A stretch of DNA of 64,000 nucleotides from JASGCP01 sp965263285 (GCA_965263285.1 CBDHHD010000016.1:930001-994000), one strand, 5' to 3'. Shown: positions 17,497 to 25,727, counted from the stretch's first letter. The notes: generated by a model from the letters alone, not told the origin. Program-made: numbers and translations.

Positions 17497-18055
17497 AGCT
17501 AAATCTTTTTTTGAGGTACTGTGGGGATTATTTGTGTTTTTTGGTATAACGACTTTTTTAGTGAGCAGGTATTAAAATACACCTTTTTTTTGTAATGACT
17601 CAGGTATAGATTCACTATTTGTTTTTTTATATCTTTTTCTTTCTTTTGTCTTGATACAAAAGAAAGAAACAAAGAAAAAATCAAGCCTGCAGATAAAGAG
17701 CTACAAAACTACGGCTCGCTACGCTAGCGAGAATGAATAGGAGGCGGTTAGGTATGAATCGTTATGATGAGCTTATCCATAGTGATCTTTTATGTACATA
17801 CTTTATGCTCATCATAACGATTCATATATAAAAATGTCCGCCTCCACATTCTCGCTGGTCGCTTCGCTCACCTCGTTTTGTAACGCTCTTTATCTGAGGG
17901 CAGTCCTCATCAGATATTTCCTATTATTTCTATGTTTATATGTATGTAATAATCCATGCTTCCAACACCTCAAAAAAAGTCGTAGCCAAAAATAAATTCG
18001 TTTTTTTAAAAAATATATTATCTTTGTCGTTGCTCACTAAAAAAATCGTTATACC
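17497..18055. mobile_element. MITE-like element, copy 3, with type-B outer ends
   Basis: An inner copy (17497-17987) has the usual arms and hairpin; the left end is AGCTAAATC and the right end reads AAAAAAAGTCGTAGCC. A second pair of inverted ends, GGTATAACGACTTTTTTAGT at 17543 and its complement ending at 18055, defines a 513-bp unit like that at 37502-38012. TATCTTTG at 18019-18026 near the right end could fire outwards. Most of the mrp-to-peptide gap is this element. Confidence 0.65.
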
Positions 18056-18075
18056 TGTTTTTTGTAATTACTTGT

Positions 18076-18139
18076 CATGCTTCACAAGGTTATATCAAAA
18101 AGGGGCAATAAAGTTTTCATCAACAACCTTGTGAAACAT
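18076..18139. repeat. 64-bp hairpin repeat, copy 1
   Basis: The segment starts CATGCTTCACAAGGTT and ends AACCTTGTGAAACATA, so its ends are complementary. A related copy in reverse orientation lies at 50419-50482. Confidence 0.55.
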
Positions 18140-18178
18140 AGCTAAAATAATTTATTTTTTTATTTCAATTTTTATTCT

Positions 18179-18356
18179 TATCTTTACATAATATTGTTAG
18201 TTAGTTATTTTTTTTGAGGAACTTGGATGTATTGATTATCAGATAAATATAAGCATGTAAATAGTAGAGAGTATCTGATAAGGACAAGCTCCGCATAAAA
18301 TTTAGCCTTCAATTAAGTTTTTATATTTTATAACTAATAAACTTCATTATATATAT
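18179..18356 (+). promoter_or_regulatory. Upstream region of the peptide array, with degenerate promoter and MITE half
   Basis: The segment matches the region upstream of the peptide gene at 25873. There the -7 box reads TATCTTTG, here TATCTTTA (18179-18186), a change at a conserved base. Bases 18209-18295 are a decayed MITE left half (GAGGAACTTGGATGTATTGA in place of GAGGTGCTGGAAGCATGGAT). Confidence 0.45.
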
Positions 18357-18620
18357 ATGAAAAAAGATTTTAAAAGTTTAGGTCAAATTCTATATAGAAA
18401 AGAATTAAAAAATGAAGAATTAAAAAAATCTATTGGGGGGAAAGGATACACATGTGGTGGTCCTATGTGTGATTGGTCTTGCGTCAAATTAGATGGAGAT
18501 AGAAAATGTGCTACTTTAGATGGTGGTACAGGCTTTCTTGCTACTCCTTGGGGTTGTAGTGGAGGATCTGTGGATGGATTATGTTATTGTATTAGTGGGT
18601 GGGACCGTGTTTTGTGTTAA
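18357..18620 (+). CDS. Cysteine-rich GG-leader peptide precursor, array gene 1
   Basis: 87 residues. The leader ends LKKSIGG at residue 28. The mature part starts KGYTCGGPMC and keeps all eight framework cysteines (C-x4-C-x3-C-x8-C-x15-C-x8-C-x-C-x8-C); the WGC motif is kept and CWC becomes CYC. The mature loops resemble the gene at 25873 more than the genes that follow. First of a tandem array on the plus strand, 33 bp ahead of the next gene. Confidence 0.72.
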   Translation: MKKDFKSLGQILYRKELKNEELKKSIGGKGYTCGGPMCDWSCVKLDGDRKCATLDGGTGFLATPWGCSGGSVDGLCYCISGWDRVLC

Positions 18621-18653
18621 TAGCATTTTATAACTAATAAACTTCATTATTAT

Positions 18654-18923
18654 ATGAAAAAAGATTTTAAAAGTTTAGGTCAAATTCTATATAGAAAAGA
18701 ATTGAAAAATGAAGAATTAAAAAAATCTATTGGTGGAAAAGGATACATATGTGGTGGTTTCAATTGTTATCAAGCTTGTGTAATGCCAAATGGAAATAAA
18801 AAATGTGCCACTTATAATGCATTTTATGGTCATTATGTTAGTGCTGGTTGGGGTTGTAGAGATGGAAATCCACAAGAACCATGTTGGTGCGACTCAGGTA
18901 AAACTAAGGTTCCTTGTAAATAA
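18654..18923 (+). CDS. Cysteine-rich GG-leader peptide precursor, array gene 2
   Basis: 89 residues, with a leader almost identical to the previous gene and a mature part beginning KGYICGGFNCYQACVMPNG. Eight framework cysteines are present, with 16 residues between Cys4 and Cys5 and CWC retained. It ends with GTAAATAA running straight into the decapitated copy that follows, as if a deletion had joined the two. Confidence 0.72.
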   Translation: MKKDFKSLGQILYRKELKNEELKKSIGGKGYICGGFNCYQACVMPNGNKKCATYNAFYGHYVSAGWGCRDGNPQEPCWCDSGKTKVPCK

Positions 18924-19199
18924 TTTTTTAAAAATTTAGGTCAAATTTTATATAGAAAAGAGTTAAAAAACGATGAATTAAAGAATTTTATTGGCGGGAA
19001 AGGATATATATGTGGTGGTTTCAATTGTTATCAATCTTATGTAATGCCAAATGGAGATAAAAAATGTGCCACTTATAATGCATTTTATGGTCATTATGTT
19101 CCTTCTTGGGGTTGTAGAGATGGAAATTCACAAGAACCATGTTGGTGCCCCCCCCTTTGATGCAGGTAAATCAGGTCAAAGTAGGGGTCCTTGTAAATA
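18924..19199 (+). pseudogene. Decapitated and frameshifted peptide gene copy
   Basis: Reading from the FKNLGQ position, the segment follows the array genes but has no ATG-AAA-AAA start. The third cysteine is Tyr (QSYVMP). An eight-C run at 19148-19155 replaces GACCCCCC and shifts the frame just before the last cysteine. Its 3' end is nearly identical to the gene at 19585, so it is probably an inactivated recent duplicate. Confidence 0.75.
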
Positions 19200-19300
19200 G
19201 TTTTTTTGTATAATTTATTGTTTATTATACTAACTATATTCAAATATAAAATATAACTTTTTATATTTTATAACTAATGAAATTAAGTATTATATGAAAT

Positions 19301-19579
19301 ATGAAAAAAGATTTTAAAAATTTAGGTCAAATTCTTAATAGAAAAGAGTTAAAAAACGATGAATTAAAGAATTTTAATGGAGGTAAAGGATATATATGTG
19401 GTGGTTTCAATTGTTATCAAGCTTGTGTAATGCCAAATGGAGATAAAAAATGTGCAACTTATAGTATACAGTATGGTGGTCATTATTTTCCAGCTTGGGG
19501 TTGTAGAGATGGAAATCCACAAGCAAAATGTTGGTGTATTGTAGATCAAGTTCCTCTTCCTTGTTCTCTTAAAAATTAA
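19301..19579 (+). CDS. Cysteine-rich GG-leader peptide precursor, array gene 3
   Basis: 92 residues. The leader has NDELKNFNGG, so the usual Ile before the double glycine is Asn; this position normally matters for leader cleavage. Eight framework cysteines are present, with YSIQYGGHYFPAWG between Cys4 and Cys5 and a hydrophobic DQVPLPC tail. The next gene begins only 5 bp after the stop, suggesting one transcript. Confidence 0.7.
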   Translation: MKKDFKNLGQILNRKELKNDELKNFNGGKGYICGGFNCYQACVMPNGDKKCATYSIQYGGHYFPAWGCRDGNPQAKCWCIVDQVPLPCSLKN

Positions 19580-19584
19580 ATTAT

Positions 19585-19872
19585 ATGAAAAAAGATTTTA
19601 AAAATTTAGGTCAAATTCTTAATAGAAAAGAGTTAAAAAACGATGAATTAAAGAATTTTATTGGCGGGAAAGGATATATATGTGGTGGTTTCAATTGTTA
19701 TCAAGCTTGTGCAATGCCAAATGGAGATAAAAAATGTGCCACATATGATGCATTTTATGGTCATTTTTTCCCCGCTTGGGGCTGTAGAGGTGGAAATCCA
19801 CAAGAACCATGTTGGTGCGACCCCCCTTTTGATGCAGGTAAATCAGGTCAAAGTAGGGGTCCTTGTAAATAG
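19585..19872 (+). CDS. Cysteine-rich GG-leader peptide precursor, array gene 4
   Basis: 95 residues. The leader (NDELKNFIGG) matches array gene 3 except for the restored Ile. The mature part has the eight cysteines and a longer last loop (DPPFDAGKSGQSRGP) than its siblings. It is the intact counterpart of the pseudogene at 18924. Confidence 0.72.
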   Translation: MKKDFKNLGQILNRKELKNDELKNFIGGKGYICGGFNCYQACAMPNGDKKCATYDAFYGHFFPAWGCRGGNPQEPCWCDPPFDAGKSGQSRGPCK

Positions 19873-19965
19873 TTTTTTTGTATAGTTTATTGTTTATTAT
19901 ACTAACTATATTCAAATATCAAATATAACTTTTTATATTTTATAATTAATGAAATTCAGTATTTT

Positions 19966-20244
19966 ATGAAAAAAAATTTTGAAAATTTAGGTCAAATTCT
20001 ACATAGAAAAGAATTGAAAAATGAAGAATTAAAAAAATCTATTGGCGGGAAAGGATACACATGTGGTGGTATCATGTGTTATCAAGCTTGTGTAATGCCA
20101 AATGGAGATAAAAAATGTGCCACTTATGATGTAGGTTATGGTCAGTATTTTGTGGCTTGGGGCTGTAGTGGTGGAAATCCACAAGCAAAATGTTGGTGTC
20201 GCCCTCCTCTTGATTCAGGCGAAGGTAATGGTCCTTGTAAATAG
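19966..20244 (+). CDS. Cysteine-rich GG-leader peptide precursor, array gene 5
   Basis: 92 residues. The leader begins MKKNFENLGQ and ends LKKSIGG. The mature part, KGYTCGGIMC onward, has the eight-cysteine frame with a RPPLDSGEGNGP last loop. Upstream and downstream spacers are near-copies of those around the gene at 19585, which points to tandem duplication of a unit of gene plus spacer. Confidence 0.72.
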   Translation: MKKNFENLGQILHRKELKNEELKKSIGGKGYTCGGIMCYQACVMPNGDKKCATYDVGYGQYFVAWGCSGGNPQAKCWCRPPLDSGEGNGPCK

Positions 20245-20349
20245 TTTTTTTGTATAGTTTATTATACTAACTATATTCAAATATCAAATATAACTTTTTT
20301 GTTACACTTAATTATTTAATTTAATATTTTTCATAAATAATTTTCTTAT

Positions 20350-20601
20350 GTAAAAAAAAGAATTGAAAAATTCTATTGGTAGGAAAGGATACACATGTGG
20401 TGGTGTCAATTGTTATCTATCTTGTACAACATTAAATTAAGTGTAAAGAGAAGATATAGTACTAGCTACTAAAGGTAATTATGATGAGGATAATTAAAGT
20501 TATTAGTATTTTTATATTGGTTGGGACTTTAGTGGTGGATCTGTAATAGCGCCATGTTGGTGTGGTGGTTATATTGGAGACGACGCGTATTTATGTACAT
20601 A
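20350..20601 (+). pseudogene. Degenerate peptide gene copy at the end of the array
   Basis: The 5' end reads ATG-TAA followed by an A run. The leader is cut to LKNSIGRKG (the second Gly of GG is Arg), followed by YTCGGVNCYLSCTTLN and a stop. The 3' half re-emerges as GGSVIAPCWCGG and ends DAYLCT, which is close to the gene at 15693. It is clearly inactive. Confidence 0.75.
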
Positions 20602-20610
20602 GTTTTATAT

Positions 20611-20640
20611 AGTTTATTACACTAAATTTAGTTATGCCAA
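20611..20640 (+). repeat. Element-C-like end after the peptide array
   Basis: TATTACACTAAATTTAGTTATGCC-type sequence, as after the peptide genes at 15693 and 25873. It abuts the truncated gene fragment 20641-20810 at the point where that fragment diverges from its sibling at 36801. Confidence 0.5.
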
Positions 20641-20810
20641 TTTTATATACCTTATTAACATCCCCTTTCTTTTTATAAACACTATGTAAATATTTAAAAT
20701 AAATACGAACTATTTTCTCTTTTTCTTCAGCTTTCTCAATCTTGGTAATCGCAAAATCTGATGCAACATTTAGCATCGTTTGTATAAAATTTAAAATATC
20801 TTTTTCTGTA
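20641..20810 (-). pseudogene. Truncated copy of an unknown repeated gene fragment
   Basis: The reverse strand encodes TEKDILNFIQTML followed by NVASDFAITKIEKAEEKEK and a VRIYFKY block, nearly identical to 36801-37037. It is cut at AAAATT where the element-C-like end begins. An in-frame TAA lies just upstream. I do not recognise the family. Confidence 0.45.
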
Positions 20811-20840
20811 ACTATTTAGGTACTAAGTTATGAAGAGATA

Positions 20841-20988
20841 TTAACAAGTCCAACAATACTCTTTTTGACTAAATACCTTTTTTAGTTCTTCATAACAATT
20901 AATACCATGTTTTTGCAAAGTTGACAAAAAACTTTCTATAGCTAAATAAATATCAGCCCCTAATTGACTCCTAAAAGAAGTAGATATT
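20841..20988 (-). pseudogene. C-terminal scrap of an IS66-like transposase
   Basis: The reverse strand reads ISTSFRSQLGADIYLAIESF, then STLQKHGINCYEELKKVF and a stop at 20841. The FRS..GA......S...T....G.N.Y.....F pattern resembles the C-terminal end of IS66-type transposases in Bacteroidota. No upstream part remains; a MITE abuts it at about 20990. Confidence 0.4.
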
Positions 20989-20989
20989 T

Positions 20990-21381
20990 TTTTCTTTCTT
21001 TTGTCTTGATACAAAAGAAAGAAAAAATCAAGCCTGCATATAAAGAGCTACAAAACTACGGCTCGCTACGCTAGCGAGAATGAATGAGAGGTGGTTAGGT
21101 ATGAATAGTTATGATGAGCTTATCCATAGTTATCTTTTATGTAAATACTTTATGCTCATCATAACGATTCATATATAAAAAATTCCGCCTCCACATTCTC
21201 GCTGGTCGCTTCGCTCGCCTCGTTTTATAACGCTCTTTATCTGAGAGCTGTCCCCATCAGATACTTCCTATTATTTTCATACTTATAATTATTCAATAAT
21301 CAATACACTTAATTAAACCTATTGAGTTAACTAAGTAGTTATAACTGTATTTCTCTTAGCACCTTAAAAAAGGATTTAGCC
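20990..21381. mobile_element. MITE-like element, copy 4 (left end lost) with variant right end
   Basis: It starts directly at the TTTCTTTCTTTTGTCTTG module without a left terminal repeat, then runs through the full hairpin to about 21300. A variant end CTCTTAGCACC...GGATTTAGCC follows at 21353-21381, matching that at 16298-16326. The remaining sequence up to 21488 shows no gene. Confidence 0.65.
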
Positions 21382-21488
21382 AAAATATGCTTACCATATA
21401 TTTATTTGCCCATTACACCTATTTTAATGTTTGTATTTAGTGTCAATATTTTTTATAGTGTATATATTTTTAATTTATACCTGCAAAA

Positions 21489-22325
21489 TCATTTTCTACC
21501 TCCAATTAAAAAGCCAATATATGCATTAAAGAATACTTGTTGTGGAGCTACTTTTGCTATAATAGGAGCGGGAGAGGTATATGCTTCTGCATTGACGCCT
21601 ACTTCTATACAACTTAAAAAATCATTGTATTTGCCTAAATCAAATCTGAGAGCTCCTTTTATAAAAATTCCAGGTATAACATTTAATTGGTTAAGACCCT
21701 TTCCAAATCCTGAATAGCCAATAATAGAGCTAGATTGCAAAAACAAATCATTATTATCACTATATCTTATTTGCTTGGTTTCATTGGTATTCCCATCTAC
21801 TACATCTAAATAATAAGGTTTCAAAAATGCAAAAGACAAACCACCTCCATATACACCTAAAATGCCTACGCCACTTTTATTGCCTTTAAATCCAATTACT
21901 TGTTGTTGTCCATATCCTAATTTCATTGAAAAAAAAGTGTTAGTTTTTCCATAAATAAATGGACGACCTGAAACTAAATATCCATTAACAATAGTATAAT
22001 TAGTTAATTTTTGTTCTTTTAAATTTTTTCTTTCTGCAAATTCAAACCAATATAAACGAGATCTTTTAGGGGTTCTAGATCGTCCCCATTCAACGCCAAA
22101 AGCATATCCATCTGTTGTTAGTTTTAAAGCCAAACCTGTTTGTCTATTAAAAACAATTGCTCCTTCTTCTTCCAATTCTCTCCATCTTGTTACTTTTTCT
22201 TCTTTTAACATTCGTCTTTTTTCTCTTGCTGTTGGTCCTTCATCATTCGTATTAGACTGACCCATCGCTGGTAGAAAATAAAAAATAAAACAAGTACTAA
22301 AAAAAATAAAAATAAGATGTTTCAC
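21489..22325 (-). CDS. Probable outer-membrane beta-barrel protein of unknown function
   Basis: 278 residues with a clear signal peptide (MKHLIFIFFSTCFIFYFLPAMGQ). A charged linker (EKRRMLKEEKVTRWRELEE) follows, then alternating hydrophobic/aromatic strands rich in Gly and Tyr to a short GFLIGGRK end. The FAFGVEWGRSRTPKRSRLYW-like part and the barrel pattern suggest an envelope protein conserved in relatives of this organism, but I cannot name it. It stands alone, read divergently from the OsmC gene (promoter box at 22360-22367). Confidence 0.6.
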   Translation of the reverse strand: MKHLIFIFFSTCFIFYFLPAMGQSNTNDEGPTAREKRRMLKEEKVTRWRELEEEGAIVFNRQTGLALKLTTDGYAFGVEWGRSRTPKRSRLYWFEFAERKNLKEQKLTNYTIVNGYLVSGRPFIYGKTNTFFSMKLGYGQQQVIGFKGNKSGVGILGVYGGGLSFAFLKPYYLDVVDGNTNETKQIRYSDNNDLFLQSSSIIGYSGFGKGLNQLNVIPGIFIKGALRFDLGKYNDFLSCIEVGVNAEAYTSPAPIIAKVAPQQVFFNAYIGFLIGGRK

Positions 22326-22359
22326 AAAATAATAAAATATGCTAAATGAATAAATATGT

Positions 22360-22367
22360 TAATTTTG
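22360..22367 (+). promoter_or_regulatory. -7 box that fixes the OsmC start
   Basis: TAATTTTG matches TAnnTTTG and overlaps the earliest in-frame ATG at 22356, so translation should begin at the later ATG at 22407. Confidence 0.5.
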
Positions 22368-22406
22368 CAAGTAAATATACATCTTTTTTTTATTTTAAAA
22401 AAATAT

Positions 22407-22814
22407 ATGACAAGTGAAATAGTTTATACTGGTAATTTGCGTACAGTAGCTACACATATACATAGTAAATCAACGATTGAAACCGATGCGCCTGTTGATA
22501 ATAAAGGTAAAGGGGAGCGATTTTCACCTACTGACTTAGTAGCTACGGCACTAGGTAGTTGTATTGTTACAACCCTTGCTATTAAGGCAGAAGATATGAA
22601 GTTGCCATTTGAGAACACAACGATCAACGTTACAAAAGTAATGAGTACAGATGCGCCTAGAAGAATAGTTGCAATTCAGTTAATAATCAATTTCCCACAT
22701 CATTGCAAGCCTACCACTGAACAAAAGCAACAAATAGAAAGAATTGCGCATGCTTGCCCCGTTCATAAAAGTTTACATCCGGATATTAAATTAGATATTA
22801 CTTTTAATTGGTAA
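22407..22814 (+). CDS. OsmC-family peroxidase-like protein
   Basis: About 135 residues from the chosen ATG. OsmC/Ohr proteins reduce organic hydroperoxides with a pair of cysteines. Both are here: LGSCIVTTLAIKAEDM in the first half and HACPVHKSLHPD near the C-terminus. The E-x-PVDNKGKGERFSPTDLVA block matches the family N-terminal region. A longer frame from 22356 would add an unlikely 17-residue extension over the promoter. It is not possible to tell Ohr from OsmC or YhfA-type by eye. It converges with the lipoprotein gene, ending 1 bp away. Confidence 0.85.
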   Translation: MTSEIVYTGNLRTVATHIHSKSTIETDAPVDNKGKGERFSPTDLVATALGSCIVTTLAIKAEDMKLPFENTTINVTKVMSTDAPRRIVAIQLIINFPHHCKPTTEQKQQIERIAHACPVHKSLHPDIKLDITFNW

Positions 22815-23288
22815 TTATTTTACCTTAGAAAAACTTGAATAGATAAAGGTAGTATCTTTATTTGCTTTGTAAGAACGCAATATCAATTGTGTAGAATTTA
22901 TTACTTTAAAATCAAATGTATCGTACAAAAAAGTAGGTTTCACAAGCGTAACTACAACCATTGTTGTATCTCTCAAAAAAGAAAAGTTAATTAAATTACT
23001 ATCTATCAAATTACATGTATTTGTAATACTTATATTAGTAGTGTCATATTGTGCAATGGTACCTAGTTGGTAAAGAGGATCAAAATAGATAAATGATTGA
23101 TTGAAATCGCATTCGTCTCCTATTATGGTATCATTAGGTTGAGTGCTTACTACATATTTTCTATTACCCCACTTGCCCGCTATAAGTAATGCAAGTGGAT
23201 TAATTGGTTTTTGAACAGTTCTTATACAAGCAACCATCATAACTAAACATATCATTATAAAAAAAAATATAATAAATATTTGTCTCAT
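22815..23288 (-). CDS. Small lipoprotein, lipocalin-like
   Basis: 157 residues with a hydrophobic N-terminus and a lipobox-like MMVAC at about 17-21, so it is probably lipidated. The rest has the short beta-strand pattern (LLIAGKWGNRKYVV at the start, then repeated hydrophobic strands ending LILRSYKANKDTTFIYSSF) seen in lipocalin-like domains of Bacteroidota lipoproteins. No function can be assigned. It lies downstream of trpA on the same strand with a 44-bp gap. Confidence 0.6.
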   Translation of the reverse strand: MRQIFIIFFFIMICLVMMVACIRTVQKPINPLALLIAGKWGNRKYVVSTQPNDTIIGDECDFNQSFIYFDPLYQLGTIAQYDTTNISITNTCNLIDSNLINFSFLRDTTMVVVTLVKPTFLYDTFDFKVINSTQLILRSYKANKDTTFIYSSFSKVK

Positions 23289-23332
23289 GTAAATAACAAT
23301 AGGTTAATAACAAATGAATATAAAAAATTATT

Positions 23333-24103
23333 TTATCGTAACGATTGTATAAATTCTTTTGTTGCTATATCGATATCATTTGCTTTAAGGATTTTTTGGA
23401 TATAAGCACTTCCAACAATAACCCCATTACAATAAGGAAATAATACACTAGTGTCTTCTTTACTTTTAATGCCAAATCCTGCTAAAATTGGATTGGTAAG
23501 GTTTAATGCATGAAGCCGTTTTAAATATTGTGTTACAAAGTCCATAGAAGGACTTCCGCCTGTAGGTGAGGAGCTTGTTACAGCATATAAAAATCCAGAA
23601 CTTAACTTATCAATATATTGAATACGAGTATCTATTGATTCAGGTGTTACAAGTAGTATAAAACATATATTATTTTTCTGAAATAATTTTTTATATTTTT
23701 TATCAAATTCTTGTGTGGGTAAATCAGGTATAATACAGCCACTAATATTCAATTCTTTCATTTGTGAACAAAAATTTTCGATACCATATTGTAAAATAGG
23801 ATTCAAATATCCCATTAGAATAATAGGTATAGTATAACAGGAACTTATTGTTTTTAATTGATCAAAAAGCAACGATATATTCATTCCATTACAAAGCGCA
23901 ATAGCATTGCTTTCTTGAATAATAGGTCCATCTGCTACAGGATCACTATAAGGAATACCTATTTCAATAATATCCACTTTTTCTTTTTCTAAAGCTTGCA
24001 TGATATGAATGGTACTATCTATGTAGGGAAATCCTGCTGTAAAATATATATTTAATTTCTTTGAAGAATTATTAAATACTTCTTTTAATTTATTAAGTAC
24101 CAT
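23333..24103 (-). CDS. trpA: Tryptophan synthase alpha subunit
   Basis: TrpA cleaves indole-3-glycerol phosphate to indole, which is channelled to TrpB. The 256-residue TIM barrel has the signature IIEIGIPYSDPVADGP with the catalytic pair E47 and D58 (E. coli E49 and D60), plus PTGGSPS and the phosphate-binding GFGIKS and GVIVGSAYI segments. The other trp genes, trpB included, are not next to it; neighbours are a DUF3276 gene and a lipoprotein gene. All active-site residues are present, so loss of function is not indicated. Confidence 0.93.
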   Translation of the reverse strand: MVLNKLKEVFNNSSKKLNIYFTAGFPYIDSTIHIMQALEKEKVDIIEIGIPYSDPVADGPIIQESNAIALCNGMNISLLFDQLKTISSCYTIPIILMGYLNPILQYGIENFCSQMKELNISGCIIPDLPTQEFDKKYKKLFQKNNICFILLVTPESIDTRIQYIDKLSSGFLYAVTSSSPTGGSPSMDFVTQYLKRLHALNLTNPILAGFGIKSKEDTSVLFPYCNGVIVGSAYIQKILKANDIDIATKEFIQSLR

Positions 24104-24145
24104 ATTATATAAATAACATGCTAAATGTGATAGTGGGTAAATATT

Positions 24146-24553
24146 TTACCACTTATCAAGATCTGCAACATGATTATTATTGCTATTCGCTTTATTTTCA
24201 TTTGCAGAAGGTTGTGTTGCATCGTGATTGATAGATTCGACATTTGTATCTTGATGAGTAGGTGTGTCATGGTTATAAGCTTCAAAGTCAAAATTGGGCA
24301 TAAGCTCAGTTTTAACATGATCAACTGCCTCTTGCAAACCTTTTACGAATTTAACAAAATCTTCTTTATATAAAAATATTTTATGTCTATCATAACCTTC
24401 GTCTTCAAATCGTTTTCTACTTTCTGTAATAGTAATAAAATAATCATTTGCACGAGTAGCACGCACATCAAAGAAATAAGTTCTTTTTTTCCCCGCCTTT
24501 ACTCGTTTACTATAGATAGCAGGTATCTTTTTATCATTTTGTTCGTTCATCAT
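24146..24553 (-). CDS. PUR-alpha-like nucleic-acid-binding protein (DUF3276)
   Basis: 135 residues. The core, VKAGKKRTYFFDVRATRAN through a YDRHKIFLYKEDFVKFVKGL block, is the PUR-like fold of the DUF3276 family of Bacteroidota, which binds single-stranded nucleic acid. The C-terminal 40 residues are low-complexity, rich in Asn, His and Asp. It lies 42 bp upstream of trpA in the same direction. Confidence 0.85.
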   Translation of the reverse strand: MMNEQNDKKIPAIYSKRVKAGKKRTYFFDVRATRANDYFITITESRKRFEDEGYDRHKIFLYKEDFVKFVKGLQEAVDHVKTELMPNFDFEAYNHDTPTHQDTNVESINHDATQPSANENKANSNNNHVADLDKW

Positions 24554-24626
24554 TATTAAATATATAATTTTTTAGAATGACAAAAATAAGATGAATAGAT
24601 GAATTAGAAAAATTTAACTATATTAA

Positions 24627-24670
24627 GGCTAAATCTTTTTTGAGGTGCTGGTGGGGGGGGGGTATCTTTG
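24627..24670 (+). repeat. MITE-type terminal end with outward promoter, beside an IS gene
   Basis: GGCTAAATC, a T run and GAGGTGCTGG match the MITE left end. They are followed by a broken run of ten G and by TATCTTTG at 24663-24670, 26 bp before the orfA start. This links the MITE ends to an IS. Confidence 0.6.
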
Positions 24671-24696
24671 CTTTTTTTACACTCAATTTTTTATTT

Positions 24697-25047
24697 ATGA
24701 CAAGGAGAAAAATTTACAATTCAGAAGAGTTATTGTTTTCGTTTATTAATATACATGTGCCCAAAGAATATTTAGACCAGTTTGATATAGTAGAGATAAA
24801 AGATAAACCTGATTGTTACGAGATTATTTTACATGAGAAAGAAGATCATATACCCTTAGAACTACATGGCAAAAAAATAACCTTAGATGGCTTCTGTAAT
24901 CCGACAAATATTTTAACGCATACATTTTCTCTTAAACGTTTTTTTTTAATTTTATATAGAAGGCGCTGGAAAGAAGTTGGGCAGGATGAACATTATAGTA
25001 ATAGTTATAATTCGTTACATTTAAAAGGAGCTAAAATAACACCATAA
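24697..25047 (+). CDS. ISAon1-type IS, N-terminal-region protein (orfA) remnant
   Basis: 116 residues from the ATG after the TATCTTTG box. The sequence has VPKEYLDQFDIVEIKDKPD, an EIILHEKED block and a basic RRRWKEVGQDEHYS tail. This pattern fits the small orfA product that precedes the transposase in ISAon1-type elements: an acidic domain followed by a basic RRRW region. The expected DDE transposase frame is missing; only IS1634-like debris on the other strand follows. The MITE-type end directly upstream makes this IS a candidate parent of the dispersed elements. A longer frame from 24640 would start inside the G run and is unlikely. Confidence 0.5.
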   Translation: MTRRKIYNSEELLFSFINIHVPKEYLDQFDIVEIKDKPDCYEIILHEKEDHIPLELHGKKITLDGFCNPTNILTHTFSLKRFFLILYRRRWKEVGQDEHYSNSYNSLHLKGAKITP

Positions 25048-25139
25048 TTTGTGAATTTTTTAAAAGATAACCATAGAAGAATCGCCAATTAATATTAGTA
25101 CAGTAGCACGTTGCTACGCTATGAAACTACGTACTTTAT

Positions 25140-25373
25140 TTACTTGGTATAAAGATGTGATAAGCGACTACCATAAAGATAGGGTTGTAATAGACTTTCA
25201 ATACGTTTCACCAGTTGCTTTCTTGCCTGATCGGTTGTTAATTGCTCTAATTTGCCTAGTGAACAAAGCGTCTCGTGTTGAATCTTATTCCCTGCTCGAT
25301 AACTACTTACTAATTTGTAGTAAATAACCGTATTGCCGAATTTATCCTTAATCTTTTGTTCCTTTAAATACAT
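25140..25373 (-). pseudogene. N-terminal fragment of an IS1634/IS4-type transposase
   Basis: 77 residues, MYLKEQKIKDKFGNTVIYYK then LVSSYRAGNKIQHETLCSLG and KLEQLTTDQ, the characteristic start of IS1634-family transposases. The frame ends after a non-homologous YGSRLSHLYTK tail, so the catalytic DDE domain is lost. It is inverted relative to the orfA remnant beside it. Confidence 0.65.
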
Positions 25374-25727
25374 AGCTCAAAAATAAAGGCTCAAAATGAG
25401 AAAAACAATATTTTTTAAAATATCAACAAAAGATTAACTTATTTTAGGGACTACAAATTCGGTTTTTCGCACTTTTTTGTTTTTCAAAATATTAAAAATC
25501 AATACTTTATAAAATTGACACTCCCTAAAAAATAGCCGTTTTTACTACTTTTTTCCTACTTTTTTACCAAGTTGGGATAAGAAAAATGAAGATTAACAAA
25601 GTGCCTGAGCAGTTATAAAAATTTCATTTGTTACAAACCTCTTATCACCTGAAAAAAACCGTAGCCCCCAAAAAATAATTTTTTTATATTCATCTTTATT
25701 CTTATCTTTGTATAATATTGTTAGCTA
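25374..25727. other. Insertion-sequence debris and a variant terminal end
   Basis: No gene is visible. The stretch holds the probable left flank of the IS1634 fragment and a variant MITE-type end (CTCTTATCACC...CCGTAGCC) at 25639-25666. Bases 25580-25666 match the right end of the unit at 15083-16326. Confidence 0.45.
25703..25710 (+). promoter_or_regulatory. -7 box upstream of the isolated peptide gene
   Basis: TATCTTTG sits in a segment shared with the array upstream region at 18170-18356. Between it and the gene lies a decayed MITE half (25728-25812), giving a leader of about 160 bases. Confidence 0.4.
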
